From: Acanthaster planci
Taxonomy: Eukaryota > Echinodermata > Asteroidea > Valvatida > Acanthasteridae
Direction: 5' to 3'
Length of the DNA: 64,000 bases
NCBI RefSeq assembly: GCF_001949145.1
Contig: NW_019091405.1
Location: 984,685 to 1,048,684, forward strand
Shown here one piece after another: positions 1 to 11,800 of this stretch (positions are counted from its first letter, which is position 1; each line of letters opens with the position of its first letter). The notes beneath the pieces are model-generated. The model was not told where the DNA came from and searched no databases. It saw only the letters and a program-made list of their open reading frames with translations. Both the position numbers and the translations under genes were made by a program.

Positions 1-2831
1 GTTACCACAACAAATAATTCCTCATTTAAATGGACACATTTTTTCAGAAAGGCATGGGACGGATATTTGAGGAGAATCCTGATATCGAGTGGGTTTTCAG
101 AAGTTGTTTGCAGGAACAAATCCATGATTTAGGCTGTACGTTAGGTTGGTAATCTTTATGTTATACGAAAACAGACTTCCCTTCGCTTGTCATTGTAGCT
201 TCTTAGACCTTCGTCAGTCCTTCAACGTTCTCTCGCTGGCTTCTCATGCTGTCTGAGTGCCGCCCAGTCGCGTGGCCAATTTTATTTCATTATTGGCTAA
301 TCAGAGATTCAATTAGTATGGAAGGCCTCTGTGCGACGGGTAACTAGATTCATAAGGCCGATCGAAGCCTGCCCCACTGTGCAGGACCGTTTGTGGCTCA
401 CGGAAGGCTTCAAGAGGCTACTTCGATGGGAATGATGGGGTAAGAGGGGTAGTAAGTACACAGGCAGAAGCATTGTGACCCGTCTGGCAGTGCAGGCACG
501 TCCGTTATCGCTGAGGCTCATGGTGCGAGTAGGTATTTGAATAGTGTATTGCAGTCGAAAGCGCCATACTGTCTGCTATCCAACCTGAATAAATCTGGAT
601 TTTGCATATCGCCAAAATAGGCCTGAAATGTAAACCCTATGAATCCGGTATTGATCTCGTGATTTGTATAGCTATTTGAAAAGCTATTACTCCAGCATCT
701 CACTTAGTCCTTGTGATGAGGCCACTCATGTGAAAAAAATGTTTGGGATTAATCTTATAATTTTGGGAATCCCAAAATGATGCTCTTCAGTGGCACAGCT
801 GGTATTTGTGCCTTCCAATTCAAAAATAATGTTGAACAACTGCTCGTATAAAACGGTTCCAATCAAATGGTTTGACGTCAGCACGGCATAGTCATTGATT
901 GCAGGAATGGAGAGAAATCTGCCCGTAACTTTGTAGTGTCTAAGGAGCCTTGGTAAAAAAAAAGGGACTTGTTCTACACCAGATGTTTAAACTTGTCTAG
1001 TTGCATCCTAAACAAATTCTTTATTAATATGAATCCGTTTTTATCAGGTCGAAAAAACACTGATTAGCCTTCGATAAGTGATTAACTGACCTTTAACCAT
1101 ATTTTGTTGTGTTGGTCTCTGGTCAGATGCTGAAATTTGAAGGAGGCCTGTTTCCTGTATTATTTATTGGGAAAACCAATATCACACGATTAAGAGTTAT
1201 TATAATGGCTGATTATGGGAGTACATTTTGCTTTCTTCATGAGCGCACTGAAGGTAGTTCTCCTTAATGTTTCTCACGTACATGTACTGATAGAAGTTTC
1301 AGATTATAGTACACATTGTGTATATCCTTACAGCAATTCCAGGAAATGACCGACCCCCCCCGACAAAATTAAAGATTTATTAATTTTCGGGCAAACGGAA
1401 ATTCTCATTTATTGACCAACATTTCAGCCCTTTTCAGAGAGGAGTCGTATTAATTAGTAATGTAAGCGATGAGACCTTAATACTGATATTGCGAAATCGT
1501 GTGCTTTTATTCCATTGACAGTAATTTTCTCTATCAATCATTTAGAGAGTTCCTGGTAAATCAGTTCAGCTGTAAAACAAAACCTCCCCAAGAGGCTTCA
1601 CAACTTTCCAATGAAACTTTGCAAAGAAGGCAAAACCTGTGTAGGATAAATACAAAGTTGTTTTCAAGGTATCCCCACTGAATGTGTAGTACCACCCAAA
1701 ATGTAGTGCCTCAATAGGTACAGACTTAGCACTTGATGGAACGCCGCAATATCCAGAATACAATCACAATAGTCTATATCTCTGTAATATGTCAGTCGAT
1801 CTCTATAGTCCTGGTGCAGTTGGTGCTTTTAGCACAGATTCAAAATGTGTTTTGTGTGCCGCCCCACGTCGGCCAGTTTTAGTAATTTAAGGGTAGGTTT
1901 TGCAAAATTGCTAATGCGAACCAAATTGTTGAGCTAGGCTCTCCCCCCACTCAAATCGGTCTTGCAGTCTTGCAATCTAGCGGTTTTCTGATTAATGATT
2001 AAGAAGGGAAAAAACCGATTTCTAAACTTATTTGGAACCCTGAATAGGGCAGATTCAGGGCATTTTGGGGTAGTCCTTGAAGCTATATGCCCTCAGGTCG
2101 ATCAAACGTGGGTGAAACTTGTCCAACACTTGTTTACTCATCCTTTCAACATTGTTAACATGGAAACATGTCATGGTGGAATCATTTTTGAAAAAACATC
2201 GGCTCAAAAGGATTTTAGCTGCTTTTCTCCAAATTGGCTTTACAAATGACAGTAGTGTAGTCTTAAATACCGGCTGCGCAATTGAAGAGCACCATTTTTT
2301 GATGTTCTTAGGTAACCTGCAATAGAAAATGATCAAAAGATTAATTGTTGAACTTTGTTGGAAATCACCTTATCCCAACTTCGGTCCCAAATGTGGTTAT
2401 TGAAAGGCATCCGTAGTTTTGCGACGCCATAACTGCGGTTGCGCCGCACTAAAAGGTGAATTATTGGATTGACGCGCGTGCATTTGGCAATTCACGACGC
2501 CCTGTTGGTCGAAGAGGCATGGCACGTGCGCGCACCTACCACCTGTTACCAATGGTTGTGCCACCGAGGTAATGGTTTCTTAATATGGTTGCCGAACTGC
2601 ACTAGAGCGGAAGGGATTCTGATCGTAGCGTATGCGTATGGCCTGCGTAAAGGGAATTTGTATTTGCATATACTGTATGTGCCATGTGATGCCCCCGGTG
2701 TGTCTCAGACGCGCGCGTTATTGGTAAATGCCTGCCATTGACAACTAAGCTCATATTTACGATTGGTTTTCACTGTTTTGGTCATGATTTGATCCAAATG
2801 AGTGGCCATTGTACTCCATTGCATGTCTCAG
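1..2831. other. upstream spacer or intron of the bestrophin gene, no exon recognised
   Basis: Only short random-looking reading frames occur here. The first bestrophin exon in the window (2832) begins in the middle of an arginine codon, so coding exons for the N-terminus and first membrane segments must lie upstream. I looked on the plus strand for the expected sequence just before the RWW motif and did not find it, so this stretch is probably intron. A poly-C/A patch lies near 1353-1375. No RNA gene or mobile element was recognised. Confidence 0.5.
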
Positions 2832-5800
2832 GTGGTGGACACAGTTCAAGGCGATTCCTTGGCCGGACCGGGTGGTGTACAACGTCGCCGCTCACGTGCT
2901 AGGAAACGATGAAGAGGCCCGGATCATACGACGGACTCTAGTGCGTTACGTCAACCTGTCCGCTATCATGATCTTCCGTGCTGGTAGCAAGCGGGTCAAG
3001 AAGCGCTTCCCAACGCTATCACATATCGTAGAAGCAGGTATGAGCCGATTCAGCCGCTCAACGTTGTGCATTTCATGATACAGAACTTGAGGTAAAATGT
3101 TACCCCAGCGAGCCCCTCTCATGTTTAACCCATGCTGTTAATGTTACTTTGTTTACCTACACTCTCGCTTGAAGCTATTTATTATAGAGACACTTTTACC
3201 GATGTAATGGAATGGCTGACTGAAATAATCGAGCCCTAGATTCTACAAAATGGAAGACGTGATGTGCACGCACGAATTCACAGATGGATGTTTGTTTTTC
3301 CTTTTTTCTGGAAAGGGTTCCTCTAAGGGATTTTAGCTGAGTAGGCCTGACGAGACCACCAGGATGGATGAAAATTACAAAGTGGAATGTGGACTAACAT
3401 TCTCAGCCCACCGGCCGGACCAGAAGGGGTTCAAAACTGGTCTACTTTCCCACAGTGTGAATTTTCCGTATATCTACCAATGTCCGATTCTACTCACTAA
3501 ATTTACTTTAATTCAGTACTACAGAGACCAATTAATGTACAGTGAAAAGTCCCCCAAAGATAGATTTTAAGACGAAATCGCTGAAGTAGGAATTGGATTA
3601 AATGAATTTCCTTCTAACCATATTGATCAGAGCGAATTTCCACACCTGAAAGTGAGAAAGTTGGTCGCCAAGATGGGGCGAGGAAACTGTTCCACTGGGC
3701 AAACTTGACCTCTGACCTGGGTCACCTCATCTGGTTCTGTTTATCTACATTGCAGGTATACTTACGGAAGAGGAAAAGAATATATTGAAGGATCTACCGT
3801 CCACCCATCCCAAATATTGGGTTCCCTGTGTGTGGTTCGTCAACCTGATACGGATGACGAGAAAACAAGGCCGGATAGTCAGCGATCCGGCCATGAAAAC
3901 CATAGTAGATGTGAGTATGAAAAGTTAGCGGTTAATTACACTGCTTCCCATATATGCTTGATAGAATGGTTTATACGAAATCATTGATTTCATAACCCTC
4001 AGCAATCAAAGTTTGATAAGGAGACTTTAACTTGTGATGTCATAATTTTTAATGAGAGTTGGACGTGGGCCGTAATTGTGATTCTCGCGTTTGCATACTC
4101 TGAAAATCTTCCTAGACTTTCGCGACACGCCGTTAATGAGGTAAAATTTAAGTGAACGCAGGTAGCTGGACTTTGTTCATCGTGATATCTAACGCGGATT
4201 GGAAGGCGTACAACAGAAAGGTAGTTGATATTGAACACTGTCTTCAGTCTAATTGGAGACTTGTGAATCGGTTGGTGGCAGCAGACATTATCGTCAAGGC
4301 AAATGGCGCATGATCATTGTTATTACTGTGAGGAATACTAGACCTCAATGTTTGTTAGCAAATCATGCACATCAAGAACGTATGCATATGCTGGTCAATA
4401 GTACTCTATTGTTTCTTTGTAAGGTTTTCTTTTGTGGGATACTGGCTTATGAACAAAGTAGAGTTTACCACCCTTAAATACGACACACTTTTACAGACAG
4501 TGAAGTGAAAGTACAAAGTGTAATTCCACTATTACAAATGCGACCTTTGAAATAAAATATTCAAAAGATTTGCCTAGCTTCCATAGTCACTTTTTTGGTC
4601 AAAAAGTCTATCAATATCAGGTCTTGAAACTTTGAAAAGAGGTTAGTTTTTTCTTCAGCGGAATATCGTACTTCCAATTCGTCTATCTTATTGGCCTTAT
4701 GGCTAGTCTATACACACACCCTCCTTTATACGCAACTGGAATGTTGTTGATCCATGTATCGTCACGGTAGGCTTTTGGGAGTTGGTAAGATTACTGCTCT
4801 TTGCGGAGATAAAACATTGACAGCTCTATCGCACTCTTCAGCTATAAGGTGTACTTTCACCGTCACGGCAAATAAATATTTGTGAGATCGTCAAGTTTCA
4901 TGCCTCTTCTGTAGCGATTCGTCCCGAGACAAACAAGATCAGGGCACCAAGTGCAGTGAAGTCGTGCGTGTCGGCGTGTTCCCTTGGGGTGATTTCCCTG
5001 CAAGTGTCCTGCAGGACAAAGGACCTACTTCCATTTCGTTTGGGGTTTTTTTTTCTTTCTTTTTTTTTCTTTTCTTTCTCCCCCCCCTGCGTTTTCCGCG
5101 CGTGAAGTTTGCGGATTAGTAACGCAAAATGCAACCCGTGACAAAAGACTGGCAATATGACATATCTGTCTCATTTTCATCGGAATCTGAATAGAGTTGT
5201 TTTGCCAAAACAAGAAAGATAACTCCATGAACTATGATGTTGCATTAGGCTCCAAGAAATAATTGTGATTTTAAAAAATGGGCAAATAAGTCTCGTTTAA
5301 ACATCTGTGGGCCAGGCCAACCCTGACGGCATCATTTAGTTTGTTTAAACAATACGTCTTTACTGTATCTCCTTCCAGTGCAAAATGAGCCACTTGGAAT
5401 AAAGTATACAAGTGTATTTGGAAGCGACTGTGCACTTTAAAACCAAGTCATTCACTCTAGTATGTCACTCAGTCAATCTGACTGAGCTAGTCTTTCACTC
5501 TGCATTTCCACTGCAATTGCAGAAATTTTATGTGAGATCGTTGCTATGGTGGCGCTGTGAGGGCGTCACTTCCCCTTTTCCGAGCTTATCGATTGCCGAC
5601 GCGATGTTCTTAACAACTTGTATTGCATCATATTCTGGGGTAATTTTTGCAGGGTTGCCTGCCGAATCCCCGGCCAATGATGAGCCTCTTGCGAAGCGCT
5701 CGAACGCGCTTCGGACCTCCCGGTACGTGTCGAAATGCGACTCTGCTGGAAAGTAATAAATTCGTAATCATCCCCAGGCTCCCATTTCAGCACGTCAAAT

Positions 5801-8800
5801 TGACATTTGACGTTCAGCTGCGTGACCTCAGCGGAGATAATCGGCTATCTGAGAGAGATTGTTTGTGCCTGGTTGACGAAGTAATAAATTATAAGGCTCG
5901 GTTTGGGTTTTTTTCCAAACATAAATTATCATCTATCACTATATGGATGATAACTGTTTAATGCAGCAGACTATTTGGGATACAGGCTTTCAACTAGGAA
6001 TTACCTCCAACACCTCAAAAACATTTTCTTCCTCAAAATTAAGGAGTTTTACTACAAAATCAGTTTATCCTCATCGACCTTTTCCTTACTTTTTTACTAG
6101 GAGCTGAATAATTTTCGTGACAAATGCGATGAACTATACGGCTTTGATTGGATCATTGTACCTCTGGTGTATACACAGGTAAGTGAGACATGGCTTTTTT
6201 AGATTAGCCTCCCTGAATCCATTTTAGTGATTCCATGATCTAAAAGACGCTAGGGGTCTTACTTTTTGGTAAATGATTGCAGGGTTCGCCTCGTTTTCAA
6301 AAATACCCTTCATTTGGGTCAAAAAGATGACGTGACTTTTTAATCCACGGTTTAGAATTAGTCATCAGGGCAAAATTATGTTAATCTGTAATTTGCGTCG
6401 TTTCCATTATTTTCATTCTTATACAACATAAATCCCCGAACCAAAATTTTATCAGGGTGGCCTCGCTTTGGATTCAAGATGGGTAATTTATGACCAGAGC
6501 GAATATTGACATTACCTTGTGGTAAATTTAGGCTGCTTTCCACCAAAATCATATAACCTCATGTTTAACAGCTCTCTGATAAAATTAACCATCGATACTC
6601 TGAAGGCCTATATACTTTGGAACAAGTACTTTAGAGTGACTTACAGAGGTTATGCTCGGCAGCCATCTTCCCGGTCAGTGCTTTTGTTTTAAGGGAAACG
6701 CACAAAAGGTCTAATTGTGTGTATATCTGTGGAACAAAAACACTGGCCAGGTCGATGGCTGCGGTGCATAACTTCTGTAAGGTATAAATGACGCTTTTCA
6801 AAGGAAATTCGAGGAAATAACCTCGTTAAGCTTTTGCATTAAAACGTCTAGGCCTATGGAACAATATTAAATATACACGTAAACACAACGGAGACAATGA
6901 ATCTGTTTAGGAGTCCATGATGTGTGAAGGAGTTGGCTTTGGGTCATGTAATGCACACGGTATAATAACCAAAGACTGTGTATTACCACATAGTCAATCC
7001 CTGAGACGAGGGCGGGGCTTGAGGTGAAAAGAGGAGGAAAGACGAAGATACGTCGCAGGTGCCGTACTTATTTGATATTTGAGCCTCTGAAAACACTTCA
7101 ACGTCCCCAGGGTGTTTTCGAAACAAACGCACGATATTAAAACCGGAGCTGGCGATTGTGGAACCGAAGATAAATGATGAAACCAGGACAATGTTTTCAC
7201 GAAGTACTCAGTTGCCGCATTAAAACAACTCCCTCTAGCCGCAAACGCGAAGGCGATCAGATCCACAGATTAAACAGGGCTCCACTACGTGCGCCACGCC
7301 ATTAGTATCGGATATACGTCAGCATATATATTTTTCAATGATGCCCGTGACTTTGAGATGAGATTAAATGCCTGCTTCTTTCTTCATTTGATCGTCTGCT
7401 GCTTGTTATAATGCTGTGATGATGACCATATTAGTGTGTCAATCAGCCGATTCGAGATGGAAAGGGGTCAGTGTTAAAAGATATAAATTCCATGCTTTGA
7501 AATCTGCTACTTCTTTGATTAGCTCTGTTTTGTCCACTCCCAGCATGTTGCTTTTGATTTTCCGTCTTTTGAACAAACCTTAACATTCTCATTCAGTGAT
7601 TTGTATTTCCACAATCGATTTGTGCTCCTGCAATGTTATTTTCGTCGTTGTCACAAAGTTTGATTTGTTGTCGACTAAATTCAGACCAGGAGCGCTCATT
7701 TTCAGTTCAATTGTGTCTCGTTAAGCGCTAAACCATGTCTTTCACAAAGCAGAGTCGTCCTTCGCCGCACCATTTAATAGCATTTTTTTCACAATTTCGT
7801 CATTGTGACATGCAGAGGAAGGCATGATGGTCACAGACATGAAACTTGAAGGGTACTCACTTGTATTCTCCTTCTAAGTTGTATTTTGTTACTTTTGAAT
7901 CGACTTTTGACTGCATTCCCCGATGTGTGATATTGAAACTGGACTGCGCTGGTTGTTTATGAATTAAACGCAACTGAAGATTCGATGACCAAAAATTATC
8001 CGTGAGAATTTCCCGCGAACTCCAAAGTAATGACGCGCTTGAATGGAGTCATTCCTGTTCGAGTGGCATTGATGCCGGCCGAGTAATGTTGCATGTTGAC
8101 CACTATACCATTGAGCAGATGACAAGAAAAAGACGGAGAGGGAATGGGGTAGTAGTACCCAAAGATGAGAGGAACGGCGTTTACTAATTGAGTAATGTCG
8201 AAGGAGAAGGGCTTCAGACTGTTTGAAAAAAATTGAATATAACCATCACTAACCTTCGAATGAAGAATCGTCTCTCTAGATGTGTAAAAAAAAGGCAAAA
8301 TAATGTGAAAAGAGACATTGAATCAGAACCTGGAAATATGAGAGAATGTAACCCAAAAGGATCACAAAAATGAAGCTGGACAACTTTTAGGAAAGGAATC
8401 ATATTTTGAATCAATCCCCAAACCAACTAGGGCCTATCTTTGTTACCTCGTGAGGAATCTGCAACAAATGCATATCTTACCCATATACCAGTTTTCCCAA
8501 AACTGTTGCTTGAAAAGATTTGCCACTGACTCTGCTCAAAACAGTTACCATTCCTGACTATTATTCCATGTTTCATTCTCGGAGCATTGGTTCAGCTAAT
8601 GAATCAGAAAATGATTATGAAAAACATCCGTGTAATACTTTAGAGGTCTAATAATATGACCATCGTCAGTCCTTCGTCTATTGTTGTGAAAAAAAATTAA
8701 AATGCTAAAATATTTAACCATCTATACACGCCTGCGATTTGTCAGGATAGGGGCAGTGTTGCCACGGAAATGTCGCCACGGAAATACTAGCCCAAATTAA

Positions 8801-11800
8801 GAATGATGCATTCTCGTTGTCCACATCACCATCAGTTCAGCGCTTCGCCAAAAGCCCCCCCCCCAGCATATGAAGGCCGAGGTAGCGACGCGATGACGAA
8901 AAGCCATGCTTTGTCATTAGACATGTATTTAGGTCGCAGGGAAGCCATTCACGAGCATCAATGTGCCGTAAATGGTACGGGCCTTCTCCCCGTTGCGATG
9001 ATAACTGGCGTACACTCCAGCACAAGAAAAACAGGCATAACGCATTGGATTTGTCGCGGGTAATGAAGCATTCTGAAAGGGCCAAGCGAAAATGATGACA
9101 TCATCTCAAAATTGCACATTAGGCTGAACATTGCTGGGGAATTAAAGCAGTAATACATATACATGCTATTACTGAATTACCCATAAAATCATTCAGATAT
9201 TTTTATATATGGATAAAGCGATTTAATATAAGCAGTCGTTAATCAGAAATTAGCTTCCAAATAATTCTGCATATAGGCTTACTTCGTTTAGTAAAAGCAA
9301 CACGCACCGTGACATTTTGAACTGGTATGCTTTCTTACTGCAGATGAACGAATTATAATACATGATGTTATGTTCAGAATTCATTTCTAAACCTGAATCA
9401 GATGGCTGATTGACTTGTGGCAATTTCATGGATACGCTGTGAAGTGTTTAACGATTCCGACAACAAATTTTGAGGTTGGAGGACATCTTCCCAAATTGGT
9501 AGAACACGACTCTTCTCTTTATTGTTTGATTCAATCAAAAGAAATAGATATTTACACGGTCCTTTAAATGTGATCTTACGAACCCACTATTGAACTATAT
9601 AGACGCTACATGCGTTACGTGTATATTGTAATGAATAATCTTTAGATGTGAAATACAGGCTTAGTATATGTTTGTCTTTCAAATTTTATGCATCTTTCCG
9701 ACATGTACCACGTGCATTGCATCACACTGCAAAAACTGTGATGTTAAAATCAACACTTTTTGGTGTTATCAAATGACCACAGTATAGGGTGTTAGTTTAA
9801 CACCGCTGGTGTTACTTTCCACACAGTGTTACAATGCACTGGAAGGTGTTAACAGTAACACCAAATAACACCGAACTTTTTAACACCAGTGAAAAGTGTT
9901 GGTGTAGTCCTTTGATAACACTGGGGGTGTTAAATTTAAACCTGAGTTTTTGCAGTGCACGGTATAGGATGACAAACAAACAATGCATTTTTGCATCATC
10001 CAACAAGTAAACATGCGTGGTTTCTACCTTATAAAATACTAGACCCTCTTTTTAGATAGTTTTACGTTGAAGATTTTGAATAAAGTTACTCCAAAAACTT
10101 AAAAGATGAAGCTCGCCAAAAATGGAGCATTTTTGTACATAATTAGAGAAAGAGAATTCAGACTGTTTCGGTCCTTCCAAAAGCGTGTAAAAAGCCCCCC
10201 AAATGAAGCTTCAACCTACAGTGGATCCAAGGATGCGGCAGTGGTGCCGTCCCTCAAAACAGGAGCTAACAATGTGAATAAATAATGAGAGATGATGAAT
10301 TTTAGTCTAGTTTATATTTACAAATAGGTCATTTGGGAGACATTTTGTACAATTTTCAGCATTAGGGAGACTTTTAGGGAGACATTTCAGTGTCTCCCTA
10401 TTTTCAAACTACCAGAAGGAGGCTAGATTAGGGTGTTAATTGAAAACATACAAAGTGTGGTTCAGATCAGACTAGGGAATATTGAATTATGGGACAGTAA
10501 AGTTGGAAAAAATTTGTGCACGTTCTAACGGGAATGTCTCCCTAATGACCCATTAGCGGGCCCCCCCCAAAACAAGTTTACTCTCCTCCCCCCCCCCAGG
10601 AAAAGAGGAATTCGCTCTTTTTTATGCCCTTGGCCTCACCACTCAGAAAGGCCGTAAAAATTTACATGCCAAAATTCCAAATCCCCCTACCCTCACAAAC
10701 AAGTTTGCCCCGCCCCCGAATATTTGGTTCATCGATCGCGGTCATTTTTCAGTCCGCAGTGACCGATGTCCGTTTGAAAAAAATATTGGAGGGTTGATTT
10801 CGTAATCTTATAAACCTTTAAATTTCTTCACTCAACAAACATTTCTTATATATAAACGAAGCTTATCTGTGACTCTGTGACAGAAATAGTCGCAGAAATG
10901 TCCTAATTTAGGTTTGAAAGGTTCACTTCCCCACATAAAGTTCATGCATAAAGTACGTGGCTCGTTTTGTCATCCAATCCTACGATGTTAGTGAGAATGT
11001 CGAGTAGGTGTCTTTGCTCCCCGGAATATAGACGATGCGTCTGGCATTTTCCACTGCTCACTGGTTTTATTTTTAGGTCACCCCTGGGCTAATTGAATAA
11101 AGATTGATCGTCCACTTTCAGGAATATAGTTCAAATTATATTACAGTTAGAAAATGCATTGGGCCGACCATTGTGTTGGTAAGAGGAGGGGTAGGTGCGC
11201 AGTTTGAAAACAAGTAATTTATATCCATGAAAAAAACTCTCTTCTTCTTTATCTTTTATTTTACACCATTGTAAGTTTTTGCGTTGTGTGGTGAATAGTT
11301 TAATACTGACATACTTAGGCTGGCTGTTTATGAGAGTTTAAAGACCGAAATTTACTTGATGTGTTTGAGAGCACGTTTCGGTACAATGAAAACCTTTGGA
11401 TTGCTGAGATTTGGTGACATTTGAGGGCTCTTGACATTCTTCCAGATTATTTTGTGCAGGGTCGCATTGCAGAAGCCGTACAGGCAGTTTTCTAGTGCTA
11501 GCAATAACGCATACGTCTATGGCAGCGAACAGCTAGCAGCTTTATCAGTCGTTGTCAAGTAGCCGGTCTTGCGCCCTCTATCATTACGGGATACCCGTGT
11601 CAAATCGTGTTTTCCAAGACCTCAGAAAGCACTCACACTGCAACTTTTCAACGGCTGGAATGGATCAAAGACGAAAGTTCATGACCTTACAAACTGATAG
11701 TTGGATGTTCCACCTGGTTTACTATTTGCCCCCCAAATTTATATATTTTGTTTTCTTTATTTCAGGTCGTTACCATAGCAACGTATAGTTATTTCGTAGC

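Noticed and set aside
2469-2741. 90-codon plus-strand frame before the first bestrophin exon
   Set aside because: No similarity to the missing bestrophin N-terminus, no splice logic, and residues without domain pattern.
5412-5961. two overlapping open frames of 104-114 codons
   Set aside because: They lie in a bestrophin intron on the same strand, have no domain pattern, and overlap another frame on the opposite strand.
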